NCBI GenBank assembly: GCA_025786725.1
Contig: JAHLTZ010000001.1
Coordinates: forward strand, 186,001-250,000
Source of the DNA: Syncephalis fuscata
Lineage: Eukaryota; Zoopagomycota; Zoopagomycetes; Zoopagales; Piptocephalidaceae
DNA length: 64,000 bases
Direction: 5' to 3'
Below, in pieces: positions 13,222-26,806 of the stretch; within the stretch, counting starts at the first letter, position 1, and the number at the start of each line of letters is the position of its first letter. The notes under the pieces were generated by a model, which was not told the origin of the DNA, did not search any database, and worked only from the letters and a program-made list of their open reading frames with translations. The position numbers were made by a program, and so were the translations under genes.

Positions 13222-13620
13222 ATAAAAAAGCCACCTTTCTTTATGCCCCTATCCTTAAACTGGGACAAAAATATCCATAATTTGAATATAATCCAATCAG
13301 TTTTTAATACTGAGAAGTAATATTTGTTGAGGCAGTGCCACATCAATTCCGATTAATTCGAGTTGTCAGTCTGCACTATTTTCAGTATCAAAATAGATAT
13401 TAAATAGTATTTTATGTACTTACAATAAAATAGAATAAATAGTAAATGCTGATTTATTTTATTGTAACTGTAAAGTATTCAAAACATTATAATTTGATAT
13501 TTAATATAACTTACCATCCAGTTCCATGCTTAGTAGAACAACAAATGTGTAGTTCAAACAAGTAAAAGGATGTCAATTTTGATTTTTTGACACTGAATCA
13601 TATAAATCTACTAATAAATT
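13222..13620 (+). repeat. Dispersed short repeat, copy C (full length)
   Basis: About 400 nt, nearly identical to copy D. It starts at the AAAAAAGCCACCTTTCTTTATG segment and runs through to TTTTTTGACACTGAATCA. An exact 11-bp inverted repeat (TACAATAAAAT at 13421-13431 and its complement at 13456-13466) could form a hairpin. No reading frame is present. It looks like a MITE or other non-autonomous element; no clear terminal inverted repeat or target-site duplication is visible. Confidence 0.85.
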
Positions 13621-13873
13621 AATATATAAAGTTATTGTATTTTGATTTCCACATTTTATTTACTTATTTCACCATCTTTTTTATTGCTGTCTTATCGTTT
13701 TATCTTCCCTTTAGCTATTCTATTTAGTCAATTTGTGAGACTTATGGGTAATGGTTTTTATACATAATGAAAACAGGAATGGATTTTGGACAGAAAGACG
13801 TCATTTATTAAAATGGTTAAATAATTAAAATGATTGATTATATTTATTATTTATTATTGCTAGAATTACATCA

Positions 13874-16306
13874 TTAAGCGTATTGAAGTCCAATGACAAA
13901 ATCAGCTCCCCAAGGTGGCACCGTCCAGCCAGGTACTCCTACACGCTTCCACAGAATACGCGGCAAGCCTAAATCGGCCAGAAAGACTTCGCCTGACATG
14001 CCGAGTCCAGTAAGGCCGGTCTTGGGTGCGCCCATACAAAGTGTCCAGCGAGGAGTAATAAATGTATCTTGGTCGCCTGGTAAGCCTTTAATCGTATACA
14101 ATTAGATCGGATTCCGTGTAACACGTATAGCTACAATTGTAGCTATTACTGCTTACCTGTTGTGCCATCTATACCGCTCGGCATATCAAGTGAAAGAACT
14201 GGTGCTTTATTATCGTTTGCCCAGCTAATAAGATCGCACACCGAGGAGCGTGCATGTTCATTAGGTAGTTCGCGTAGGTATATTGATAGCCCAATAAAGC
14301 GTCGATAATTAAATCAACCGGCTGTGTAAATCGTGACGGTAATTCTGTAGTCATTGATAATAAGTCGTAAATAGTATATAGCCAATGGTTGACTCACCTT
14401 TAACACTACGGGCAATTCTACCTCCAGATGCACGCAGATATGATTGTTGTTGGCGTGTATGCTAAATAGTCATAGGTAAAGTAATTAGTTTGCGTGTATC
14501 AGCTCATATGATTAAGTTACACACTTTACTCAATTGGCGCTCTTTACCAACAGTGCATGCCACTACTTCACAGCCATGATTTAGTAGGTGCCGACCTGCG
14601 GCTAATCCATAAGCGCCTGACTTATTGTTTCCTGCCAATATAATAACGAGTGGTGGATCGTTATGATTAGACGCAAGTACACGCCGTGAACCACCTAGCA
14701 GTTATTTCGTATTAGTATTATGTATAATAGCTTTATTATACTACTTGCCCATTACTTGTAAGCATAGACTGGCCGCACTTCGCCCACCATTCTCAATCAT
14801 TTGTTCTCGTTGGGGCCAGTTTCTGTTACTGTGCAATAGTTTGTGTTAACCGACTATGACTAGTATTCATGTTTACTTACCGGCCATTCGTTCTACCTCA
14901 AGCATTTGCACGCCGGTTACAGCCCAGCATGGAGCACCGTCGGTTGTTTTAAACGTATAGCTGTTATGGTCTCCATTATCGCGCCATGTATCAATGTCGG
15001 ATCCATTATCTGTTTCTTCTTCAAGAGAAACGCGAGAAAGTACATTCTCACTAGGTAACAGATTGCGTACTCGTTGATCACGTCTATTATGGCTGACCAA
15101 GCGATCCTCTGGTGCTGTACTGTCAGTTTCCTATATGCATACAAGGCATTGATGGTTAGTATAATAGTCGATCTCTATTCACTGAATGCTTACCCGGATT
15201 TCTTCAAACACTTTTTTCTTATCAAAAAGCACCAGATTTTGTTGAAAGTCAAAGTCTTCCTCAATAAAATCATTAACATCGCTTTGAGCCCATTCATTAG
15301 TATCAGACGTCATTCGACGATGTGACATACGCGGACGTCCTATACCATCAACAGTTATTATATTGTTTAAATAGACAATGTTTGTTAAGTAATTACCCTA
15401 TCATAGCGTATAAGTAAATGGCCATTGATAACAATCAGGAACTTACTGTCTTATTGTTACGCTTTTTGCGTGTAGGTCTTGCTCGAATATCAATAGGTAC
15501 ATCGGAATCTGTGGCCTCAGTAAATGGAGTAGTGGCTCTATCTAGGATTGATTCTGTATCGTTGTTATCATTCGACTCAACCATAATTGATTGAGCCTTT
15601 GTTTGGTGGCCTTGTTGGCGCAAATGTGCCGATGTCTATGTTACATTGAGTAACACATAGTTTGATACCAAAGATGCCTACTACCTTTTCTATTAATGCT
15701 GGTGTGCTATCCATTAATCCCGATCTATTTAGTATTAGCGTGATGAGTAAATAGCCACGTAATAATATGCAGTATGCATTACTTACCGGTCTAGTGTTGA
15801 TATAAATGATTGCACTGATACTGGTGTTGCTGATAACGGCTGATTCGCTGAAAAGGGAGCATTAGGCGGGATCGGGGGCCGATTCGTCTATTAACAAACA
15901 TAAGTTATTAGCCATATTAAGCATAGCAACGCCCATTACCGATATAATCGCCGGATCTGGAGGCAGATTCAACGGAGCAGACATGCTTGAGGCGGCAGAT
16001 GACGGTGCTTGGCGTCCATAGTTCGAAGTAGATGGCGTTTTTTCTATAATACGTAGATCTACAATATGCTCTCCGGCCACCTGATGAACGGGCCAATGCC
16101 GTTGAATCCCATGCGGACTCGTGGTAAATACTAGTGCATTTTTACATGAGCCTACTACCTAGCAGGAATTCTAAGCGTAACAAGCACTTACCGTGTTCTA
16201 ATTGTAGTCGCTGCGTAGTGGGATCAACCATGGATACAACGCCCTGAATTGTGAATCCATCATTTAGCTTGATCTCAACAGTAAGACCGATAAATGCTTC
16301 TGTCAT
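13874..16306 (-). CDS. EDC3: Edc3, enhancer of mRNA decapping (LSm / FDF / YjeF_N)
   Basis: Start at 16306 (MTEAFIGLTVEIKLNDG). The N-terminal divergent LSm domain has GLTVEIKLNDGFTIQGVV and IVDLRIIEK. A Ser/Pro-rich linker follows, then the FDF motif region DFIEEDFDFQQN with LFDKKKVFEEIR. The C-terminal YjeF_N (Rossmann-like) domain has ILAGNNKSGAYGLAAGRHL, VDLIIDALLG, LSLDMPSGIDG and GAPKTGL. About ten exons. Near 14284 one base seems to be missing, and the conserved frame (REL.NEHARSSVCDLI) continues one frame over. Edc3 is a P-body scaffold that stimulates the Dcp1-Dcp2 decapping enzyme and dimerises through YjeF_N. Repeat copy D begins about 100 nt upstream of the start codon, inside the probable promoter. 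Confidence 0.93.
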
Positions 16307-16401
16307 CGTGTATTTTGTACCAATAGATGAGGATATAAAGTATAATAAAGAGAACAAGCAAAAGATGAGCCGACAAGAAATGACAGGGTGGATAAAACCC
16401 A

Positions 16402-16805
16402 ATATTAATAAAAAAGCTACTTTTCTTTATGCCCCTATCCTTAAACTAGGGACAAAAATATCCATAATTTGAATAATAATCCATTGATCAGTTTTTAATA
16501 GAAGTAATATTTGTTGGAGCAGTGCACATCAATTCCGATTAATTCGAGTTGTCAGTCTGCACTATTTTCAGTATCAAAATAGATATTAATAGTATTTTAT
16601 GTTACTTACAATAAAATATAATAAATAAATAAATGTTATCTATTTTATTGTACTGTAAAGTATTCAAAACATTATAATTTGATATTTAATATAACTTACC
16701 ATCCAGTTCCATGTTAGTAGAACAATAAATGTGTAGTTCAAACAAGTAAAGATGTCAATTTTGATCTTTTGACACTGAATCAATAAGTCTACTAATAAAT
16801 TATTT
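16402..16805 (+). repeat. Dispersed short repeat, copy D (full length)
   Basis: This is almost the same sequence as copy C, including CTTTATGCCCCTATCCTTAA, CCGATTAATTCGAGTTGTCA, ACTTACCATCCAGTTCCATG and TTTTGACACTGAATCA. The same 11-bp inverted repeat occurs at 16607-16617 and 16642-16652. C and D differ by small indels, as expected for recent copies. Confidence 0.87.
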
Positions 16806-18864
16806 AATATTATTTATAGTTACAGCAATCTCTATCGTTTTTATTTACTCATTTCACTTCCTTTTTTGAATAATTATAATAAAATAGTTTGCTAAATCAG
16901 AGTTAAAACATAGTAATAATAATATTTTTTGGCTTATTTACTTAATCTTACTAATGTATTAATTATTATATAGTTTCTGACTTTGATTGATACATACAAA
17001 AATACAAGTTTATTTAATATTTTTTAGTCAATTAATTACATGTAAAAACCGCCACTTTAATGTATGAACGAGTACTTTGATATTTCTTATTTACTAATAG
17101 TTAATTTATTAAATTAATTAATCATAATTCATTTAAAAATATCTTATGACTCAAAGTGATTCTGAATCATGCAGATCAACAAAATCAAATCAAATATATT
17201 TGTACAAATTTGATATGATATGCTTGTTAATATTTACTAATTATTAATTAAATAAAACTATGTGTTTATTTGTAATAATAAACATATTTAATAGATACAG
17301 CCAGAGGCAACCTTACAGGTAATATAGCAATATTATTCAATAAATAATATGAATAAAATCACTGTTTTTAGCTTTAATCCAGCTAAAATGCTGTAATCTA
17401 TCTACATTAAAGCAATAATATTTATTGCTCAATAAGCATAGTTATTCTATGTATAGATTCAGTATCTAGTTATCACATGGTTTTATTTTGCTACACAATA
17501 GCCACTGGTAGTACCTTTAGTCGAGATGTTTTTGCACATCCGCTAGAGCAAAGCTGCTCAGCTCTTAATTGTGTATTCGTTGCACATGATGTATTTTCTC
17601 GGCTTTTGTTTATTGATTCAAACTTTACAGACTATAGACCAACGTGATTCTATCCAATCACCCTGTCATAAAATAGTAGTCGAATGGTTACACCGTACGA
17701 ACTATTTCCATCCATAGCATGGCAGCAATGGCAACAACAGTCGCATTAATAGCTACTGTCGTGATACCACATGTAGCTGGTTATCGGTATAGGTACGCCC
17801 CATTGACGCACCTATCCCCACACCATTGGCATTGCATGCTTATTAAAATGGCAGCAACAGTAGCAACAGTCATAGCTACAACAAAGATAGCGATAAGCGG
17901 CGCTATTGACCCACCACATGCAGAGCTGTGTATATTTACATACACATGCACACGAGAAGAATAAAAATGCAAGTAGTCGTGCAGTAAGGCCATTATTCAT
18001 GCAAGCAGCAAGATGGACAAAAAGCACATTGTTGCTATGGCTGTTTTTCTTATTTCGTGTCCACAGCACGCACACTCTCGCACACCTGCTATTCGTTGCC
18101 ATACCTGTTGCTGCGGCAGTCACGATTTCAAGTTTAAGCAAAAGATTGGCTCCACATTGTAACATAACGCCGTACACCAGGAATCCAGAAAGCAATTCAA
18201 ACGAATGATGCTGATGGCTAGAATACACCACATGATGACGTGGTCAAATGATTCGTTAAAAGTTATTACCAATAGATTTTATCGTTTTGCCTTCTTTCTT
18301 TCTGTCTGTCTGTCTGTTTTACCCCTTTATGGCGAGACTATGCATGCATGTCAGGATTGGCAAAGAAAAAAAAAGAGAATAATAGCTTTTCTCAACCTAT
18401 TGTCGTCAATAATTTCTATGCCTGTTGCTTACTTGTTTGATGTCCACAAAGCACGTTTATTCTGTTGCAAAAGTTTCCTATGATGTGCCATCTAGTCCAT
18501 TAAACAAATAGTGTGCCATATGCAGCACTGCTTTAAAAATGCACACGCGTACGCACATACACACATACACACAGCAATGCATAGCTTTGTCGATTCCAGG
18601 CCTCTATGTAAATGTGTAGTGCCATTACTGCAGCATCAAAGACAATAGCCATTATTGTATTAATGGGTGCATTTTTGTTCATTATCGGTTGGATCGTCCA
18701 TTCTGGGTGATACGAGACAAGCTGCAGTTTACTTCAAAAGTATTATACCGAGCCAATGTCTCGTCACTAGTTGGAATACGGCTCCATTAGACGTGGCACC
18801 AAACACGATGTCTGTCTTGTATCACGATGCTTGATTAAGACGGTGCAATACACAATAATACTAT

Positions 18865-18890
18865 TGCTGCTGCTGCTGCTGCTGCTATCA
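18865..18890. repeat. CTG microsatellite
   Basis: Seven tandem CTG units in non-coding sequence. Confidence 0.85.
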
Positions 18891-21800
18891 TTCGTATTGT
18901 TACAGCTACTCATCCATCAATGCACATAATGACAAAAAAATAAAAATAAAAATATAGCACTATACTCGAGGCCTCGGCCCTTATTCAGAAGCCATAGTTC
19001 GTTGTGATAGATTCATGTGTAGATCCATGCTCGGCATTTATGATCTGGCGTAGCTGACCTGTTTCCCTTCTATGACGCCATGTTTTAATACGAATAGACC
19101 AACCGGAAAGTTCGTTCACGTGGCTCCATTTGCTGATCTCGACCATTAGTCATGAGTAACAATTATTGTTATCAATGCTGATCTGTCTGCCCATCTGCCT
19201 GTCTGTCTACTTGTGTCTGTGTGTCTGTGAACACATGTAAGTGGCATGTCGTACGATAGTAGACTGCAGCTTCCAACTAACTACTTGTCATGCAAAACGA
19301 AAAGAAAAACGGGTTCATGAACGACAACAGGTCTGTACGGTAGGGTACGGCCATTAGTACCAACATGTGGTGCCTAAGAGGAATGTGCATTGCTAAGATT
19401 GATACCATTGTTATGGCAGGCTGAATGGCCGCTTAATACGGTAGGGGATAAGCACCTCTGTGGAAACTATGGGTATCGTGGCACGAAGGGTCCTCGATTA
19501 TACTGTTGTTGCTATCACAATGACCACCTTCTTTTTCTTACAGACATGGAACATAGAATGTGACGTGTTCTTTTTCCATGACAATCTTGCGATGTTTATT
19601 TTTAATTTTATTACTGTTACATAGACAATGATTACCATTTCTACTACCGCTAAGGAACATATTCAATATTACCCACTAGCACCATTATCCTTGCTCAACG
19701 AGCAAAGGAGGTGAGTGTACCTTACCGACACGCTGCCTCCAACGCACACATAGCTGCACACATTTCTTCCATAGACAACCGATCATCCTTAGTGCAAACA
19801 AGGCCCAATCTGTTTTTACAAGGCACATGAATGAAATACTATTGATGAAACTTTGTATTGGTCCATGCCATTCTGGGCGGACAGAACAATAGAATGCAAC
19901 AAACGCAATGCTAGGAAGGCAATTGAAATGCCATCATTTACTGCAGCTGTATTCGTGGATACATTTGGAAACAAGTGTAGTAAGAATACTAAAGAGGCAG
20001 TATCATGATATACTCATCTAATTGTGATGATTGGTTATCGGAGTTGAATGATGTAGAATTTTGTTTTCCATTCTTTTGTTCTTATTATCCTTGTATATTG
20101 TCTGTGCAAAGGAAATGGTATGTTTATCAGCTCGACTTTCTTGTGACGTGCATCTGTACCACTTTACATTAAATTGTTTTTTATTGCATAGTTATAGTAA
20201 TTACAATTACAATTACAACTATTATTATTATTGTTGTTGTTTGAATATCGTGAAAATTATTGCCTTGAACAGTAATTTATTTGAAATAGTCTCGTGAAAC
20301 AATGCAATCTAGTTATTTTAACAATGGTCATGGATCCGCCTTGTTAAGCGTTGACTTTCCCAAACTGCGTTGTTTGGTATTTCTTTTGTTTTGCCGTCAT
20401 GTTGTCGTGTAGATGTGCCCGGATTGGGAACAAGCACGATCACTGAGGCCATTTTCGTCTAAGGCCGGTCAAACATCGGCAAAAATACCAAAAATGTACG
20501 CTTCATCACTGTCGTCTCTTGTATCTTATACGAAATAAAAAACAAGAATGAATAAATGAACCATTGTTGTTTTCACATGTTGTTTGCCTTGATCCGGCAC
20601 CTAACTAAGGAGGCCATTATCACGATTCTGTAGAGAATAGTGACGGTGTGACCCAATGGGTAGCTACCATAATGGCTGGTCGAGTATCGGGAATACAAAT
20701 GGATAAAACTTTATTGGCTGTCAGCAACAGTACCGACCATTCTATCGTGTTAATGCCAAACACAAACAATAAAACATCCATTTTTGATCATGTCGTCACT
20801 TGTCGCTTTATTCGGTGTTCCATGTGCTGTAGGCGTGGGCATGCGTAGAAGCGAAGAACAATATTCTTGTGAGCGTGGCTGTTTCTGTGTGGAAATGCCG
20901 TAGGATTGCCGATATGTTCACATCGCGCGTCAAAGCGTTGTTTAGAACACGACAAATAGTCGGCTCACATTGACTTTTTTCTTTCTATGCCGACATGCCA
21001 CCCTTTAGCACCGCTGCTAGAGGTCTATGGCTTTCCTGGCCGCATAAACATTTCTCCACATGGAATCTTGACCATTTTGTTTCATGATGACATTTTCAAT
21101 ACTTGTGGTGCATTTGCATGGCTTGTCTGGTTCACCAATCATGGAAATGGCTTGCCAAATGTCGTCAGTCGAGCAAGATCCAAGTGAACAACAATGGCTT
21201 TTCCGGACACATGCATTCCCCTTTGCCGCGTAAACTGGGCTGCTGATACACATGTCTCAAAGCTTACATACGCAGCGGTCAGTCTCGGCAGTCATGCTGC
21301 CAATGATGCGTACTTGCTTGTTCCAATAGTAAATGATAATTGATTGTAATACTGTTTTATTCAAATATTAAACGAAACAAAACATTTAATTAACTAAGTT
21401 ATTATTAATAACGTCAATAATAAACAATAGTAATACAGCCAACACAAATGCTATTAATAACACAAATGCCAACACCAATCTCATACACATAATAGTATTC
21501 ATAATACGCATTATTTATTATTCAACTTGTATAAAATTACCCATTGCTGTATTCTATTTGCATTCGCGTCTGCATTGTCACATTGCTCCACAGACATTTC
21601 CTACCTCGTGGTGCAAGTGTGTTACCCTGGCCTAACTTGCTCCGTTCTTAGTTTTTTCTTCGCCTTTGTGTGTAGAACTTCTTTCAAATGCCGACACACC
21701 TCACCACTGTGCATCCATGTGACAATCTTCATTGTTATTTTCATTTCGATTGGCCTTTCCTGTCGAATGCGGGTTTGAAATGTTGTTTTATTCAGTGCTG

Positions 21801-22713
21801 CTGCTGCTGCTATTATTAAAATCGTTGGCATTTTGTATTGTGTTGTGTCAAGGAGCTAAAGGATAAGCATGAATGAGGTGAGAAAAGGAGGGTGCCTTGC
21901 CGATGGCCGTTAGCGGTAACCAATGGTACTATCGCTAGCATGCTATTGCAAAATCAGGAGCCATAATAGTTGTAATATCGGTTGTTATTATTACAACCAT
22001 AGTTAATGACCCTTATTATTATTATTACTATGATTACTATGATTGCTACCGTATTAGTATTCCTAGTGTTTTAGTAAATGATGGGTATTTTTGCTATTAT
22101 ACCATCCTCCTGAAAAGGAGAACAGCACCTATTGCTTTATTCAATAAACATCAGTGTCCATTCTTTATCGGTTGCCACTTGCCCATGTTCATGGTAGGCG
22201 GAATTTAAAAAGGAGATTACATTGAATTCTGGTTTGTCACTTCTACAAGTCTTCATTAGCAACAATACAAATGCCGATGCCCATTCTCTCTCTCTCTATC
22301 TATGTATGTAGATATCTCCAATGCCTCATGATCCTTAATGGTATCGGATCATCGGACAAACCTACCTGCCCGCCCCTACACGCATAATACACATACGCAC
22401 ATGATATGATACAATGATAAAACTAACATCATGGTCGGCTGTTTTTTATGGTCACACGCTTACGACTACTTTCGCATTCTTGTTCTCATTCTTGATTACT
22501 CGTTTCTGTTTCTCTCTGTCAGTCTCTCTGTGTTTTTACACAACAGTCCATCACCGCGTCCCCATTGCATGCCATGCGTGCCTTTTTGGACACAGGGGCA
22601 GTTTCGGGTTGCATGGGGCGCATTCGCCATTCCAATCCTTACCAGTGTTGTGCATTTGTCCATTTTCATCCATGCCATCGCTCAGTCAGTCGGTCGGGCT
22701 CTTCCATTAGCAC

Positions 22714-22714
<1 letters not shown>

Positions 22715-22746
<32 letters not shown>

Positions 22747-22747
22747 T
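22715..22747. repeat. ATC microsatellite
   Basis: About ten tandem ATC units inside the pyrimidine-rich region upstream of the cyclin gene. Confidence 0.85.
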
Positions 22748-24021
22748 AGCAGCATCACGACCATCTCAGCAACTGGTTCTGTCTTACTTTGGTCTAGTCT
22801 TTTTCCGTCCATCAGCATTAACCACATCATTATCATTATTATCCGTGCTCTGCCTTATGCCTATTGAGTCCATACAAGCCTGTAATCCGACACACATACA
22901 CACGCTTTTACTATCACACTCCTACATTTGTCTGGACTGTTTCTAAACACACACACACACAAACAACACAGATACAGATAGACACATACACAAACATACA
23001 ATAAATCCCTTTTTATCATTTTAATACTAAATGGACAGTGCGATGATGACTGTCGCAGCCTTGGTGATATAAATACCTTAGAAATTATTTTCTTTAAACT
23101 TCCCCGCACTCGGCTCATTCAGCCAGTCTCTGTCATTCTCTCTTATTTACTCTTTCTTAGTAGCTCGCTCTCTCCCACTCTCTCACTCTCGCTACCTTAT
23201 TGTTACTGTCTTCTTACTACAGCTATTGTCAACTGTTTATTGCATTGCATTTTTCAGTGACATCGATGTATTGGTAACAATTGTTGGTTTGACCATACCT
23301 ACGTCTATCCTCGTTGTCCTTGATACTACTGACTGAATACACTTTTTGACTGATACACGCCACTTTACACATATACTATCTTCGATATATGTGCGGATAC
23401 ATATAGCTCGTTTACACTTTATCTATATATGCACCTGTCAATCTGTTTATTATAAAGCGTAGGTAAGTTAATGCGCCGGATAAATTGAATTATCCTCCGA
23501 TATCTATCTTGTTCAACATGAATATGTCGTTATCCAACACGCATATCGACGTTGAGCCATGTGCATTTATGCACAGACGCGAATGTACAGCTGCTTGCTT
23601 GCTTGGACGTTTGTTCGTTCACTCGCTCGCTCGCTCGCCGCTTACTTGTTCGTACACGTGTGTGCATTAATCGTGGTGTAACTGGGAAAGATGCATGAAT
23701 ACAGCTGCACTGCTGCCACTCTATGCAATACGTCAGTATTCACATAAAGCTGTCATATTGTATTTTATTTTGCAACGTTGTACTGTACTGTGCTGTACTA
23801 CCGCATTAACATTGTTTTACTCTGCATGAGTGTGGTGGGTATATACGTATTGCATCCTGATAAAAGCAGGCAAGCATGGCGAATATTGGAGACCAATTCT
23901 ATTTGTTACCTTTGTTATTGACCAACCATTTATTTTATATTGTTTTTGTTGTTTATACTTTTAGCCAGTATTCTATTGACTTGCGCCTACCTATGTACCA
24001 TTGTGCAGCACACTTTCGATA

Positions 24022-26806
24022 ATGCACATGGTAATGCCAAATTATTATACGTCCATGCCTGTAGCTGCTCAACAACCACCACAACATGCTATCACGTCTC
24101 GTTCGCATAACAACAACATATCCTACTCGGCTAGTACGGCTGCAGCCATGATTGCTGATGCCGCAAGTAACGCTAGCTTCTTTCACCATGTTATGGCACG
24201 TGCACCTGTAAGTCAGTGGCAGAAACAACAGCGCGGGCGTGGACGCGCTCATACAACGGCCAACGATACACTGGCTGAATTAACATCAAAACTGACAATG
24301 GCAAATACAACAACAGCTGCCAATCCAGTACCTTCTAATTTGTCATCTACTACTACTACTAACACCAATCCAGAATCAACACGAATGATTTGGCCATTTG
24401 AACAGTCAGTAGAAGATCAGGCTGATTTTGCTTCTCGTGTTATTTACGCACTTTGGTGCGGCAATGAACGTCCTGCATCTTTACCCAATCTTAGCAATAC
24501 TGGATTGCCTATTACATCATCATTTGATATGGCTACATCCACAACCAACGACAACGTCATTACCTTGGCCACTGGTCGATCTCATCCTTTGCTGACTATC
24601 TATGCGGCCAGCCTGCACCAAGTGATTATCGTCAGTTCTGCCATGAAATTCTACGGGTAACTCAGTTGCATCCATCAGTCATTTTACTTGCATTGTATTA
24701 TGTCTATCGGCTTGTATTTCTTAATCCAGAAATTCGTGGTGCAGCCGGTTCAGAAATGCGTGTATGGACTGTTGCATTGGCTTTGGCCAACAAATATCTT
24801 GACGACCATACATATCGTGCATCAACATGGCGTCAATTGACAGGTCTATCAACAAAAGAATTGACTCAAATGGAGTTTGAAATGCTACAAGCGCTGTGTT
24901 GGTCGCTGCACATCACGCCTGAGTCGTTCAAGAGCTGGTCACATTGGCTAGTTCAATTGCGCAAACGTTACAATGACGATCAACAGCTGCTAAAAGAGCA
25001 AACATTAGCGATTGAGGAAGCAATGCTGCTATCACCTATTACAACCACGCCAAATCACGGTCATCTGATGAGCATGGATAGTACATTTAATCCTGCTTTG
25101 GCAGCAACGGCAGCTACCGGTACTAACACCGAACAATCACGATCTAAACGACACTGGCGACACATGAGCAGCGAAGATATCTACACAGCTATGAGTGAGC
25201 ATAATGCATCCATTGCATCGTCTTACTATATGCCATCAGCTGCAACTGAATTTGTGCCTAAATTTGAAGCTGAAGAGCCATGGGCCAATACTGCAGTACA
25301 ACGACGACGTACAAGTCGCTATGGCTGTATGCCAACTGCTTGGTCTTCTGAACGACATTCAAGTACATCAGCTCATGCCACAGCAAGCCGAGAACGCCGC
25401 AATACAATGTATCATTTGCCTATGGATGTTACAATGGCTGGCAGTGTCCATGGCAAGCCACGTACAGTCAATACACTACATCATCAGCATTCAATGATGA
25501 CAGATCCATCAGACGAATTAATTTACTCGATGGCAACTGATGCTGGCATTACAATGTCTATGATGCGTCAAGCTCATAACGTTTCAGCATCCGAATCGGT
25601 CGATACGGCAATGCCACAGTTCTTTCACGCCATATCCAACTCATCTTCGTTGATGACTACGCCATCCAATATGCAAATTGCAACAGCTGCTGTTCCCACA
25701 GCAATCATTGCACCTGCATCAGGTACTGCCGATCATTGTGTTAGCATGGCCGGTCCATTGACGCCGGCTGAAGGCCAGCTTATTGACCCACGACTGGCCA
25801 ATATTCGTGCGATGGCAGCTGTTGCCAATGCACGTTCAAGCCATGCAACGCAAAAATCTGTACCTTTAGATTCAAATGGCAATGGTACAAGTACACACAC
25901 AACAGCAGCTTTACCTCTTCAGCCGTCATTTCCACTAAATGACTTGTATGCCACGCAACATGCAGCACAATCACTTGTGTTTTCACAACAACAGCAACAA
26001 TACACATTGTCATCACAGTCATTGATGACAGCAGGCAACATGTCCTCAGCAATATTGTCGTCCAGTCGGGCCGACTCCTATCAGCATAATAGTATGACCC
26101 GTGACTGTTCTATGCCAACGCCTTTGGTAGATCAAACGATGACGACCTCAACGTATTCGGTGCCATCGTCCTCACTTTCATCAATGGGATATCAGCGATT
26201 GTATCATAACAACAATTATTCGACCTCTTCTATAGAATCAATGATAACGACCCTTCCAATGGAAGGCGACGATGAAACATCGCTAGAGTTTGCAAATTAT
26301 TCCCATCAATATGGCCAGCAGGCATATCATCAACAACAACAACAGCAGCAGCAGCAGACTTGTTATAGTGCCACTCATTCTACTCGGTCTTACCACCACA
26401 CAACAGCAACAGCCCCACTTCTGCTGCTACTACTGCTACTGCTGTTACGATGAATACAGCAACAACAGCACAGCCTACTGCCATTACTGCCAAGACCACG
26501 CCTCTATCCGTTCATGATAGAACCGTGGCACCCTATGTGTACCACCACCCACCTCGAAATCAAGCACTACAGCATTCTGTGTCTTTATCATCGGTACTAC
26601 CGCATCAGTTGCATTCGCATTCCACAGTCACTTCACTAGCTGCACCTACTACTGCTACTAGCAATGGTGAACTATTATACTATAGCGACAATTATGGTCG
26701 TGGTCAACACCACCACCAACAACAACAACAACATAACAGCCATACAATGGCTGCTTACTCCTTGCATTCACGCTCCATGTCTTTCTCCTCGTCTTCTGCT
26801 ATGTAG
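24022..26806 (+). CDS. Pcl/Pho80-type cyclin with long Gln/Ser/His-rich C-terminal tail
   Basis: A single-exon-like gene of about 925 residues once two breaks are allowed for. Residues about 190-320 form a fungal Pcl-type cyclin box: YRQFCHEILRVTQLHPS, VILLALYYVYRL, VWTVALALANKYLDDHTY, WRQLTGLSTKELTQMEFEML and LHITPESFKSW. Such cyclins partner a Pho85-type kinase in nutrient and cell-cycle control, or control morphogenesis. The rest is low complexity: a Ser/Thr/Ala N-terminus and a Ser/Met/Gln/His-rich tail with poly-Gln runs. The frame shifts at 24611 (within CC, before the cyclin box) and 26413-26416 (within a run of C) and each looks like one missing C. The frame after 26450 continues the same composition and ends at 26806. 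The gene is preceded by an unusually long gene-free region. The start at 24022 has alternative Met codons just downstream. Confidence 0.85.

Larger units (their letters stand above)
12488..13873. other. Intergenic region carrying repeat copies B and C
   Basis: This is the gap between the Edc3 stop and the Nma111 start, both on the minus strand, so it contains the Nma111 promoter. It is very AT-rich and mostly occupied by two repeat copies. A short minus-strand open frame at about 12900-13010 (contains SSKPRPFDF) has no supporting context. Confidence 0.5.
16806..24021. other. Long gene-free region upstream of the cyclin gene
   Basis: From 16806 to about 17560 the DNA is very AT-rich. From 17560 to 24021 the composition changes to a richer mix, with pyrimidine-rich stretches (22260-22300, 22500-22530, 23130-23200, CTCGCT repeats at 23615-23640) and microsatellites (TCTG at about 18300, CTG at about 18865, ATC at about 22715). 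No segment combines a conserved motif with an exon-like frame on either strand. It could be a long promoter and 5' leader of the cyclin gene, or contain one or more non-coding transcripts. I cannot decide from sequence alone. Confidence 0.5.

Noticed and set aside
17812-18231. 139-codon minus-strand open frame rich in Cys and Tyr
   Set aside because: No motif, overlapping open frames on the other strand, and CAA/TTG-type simple sequence.
22431-22946. 171-codon Ser-rich open frame in the region upstream of the cyclin gene
   Set aside because: It is driven by pyrimidine-rich and ATC-repeat DNA; there is no domain, and composition shifts abruptly along it.
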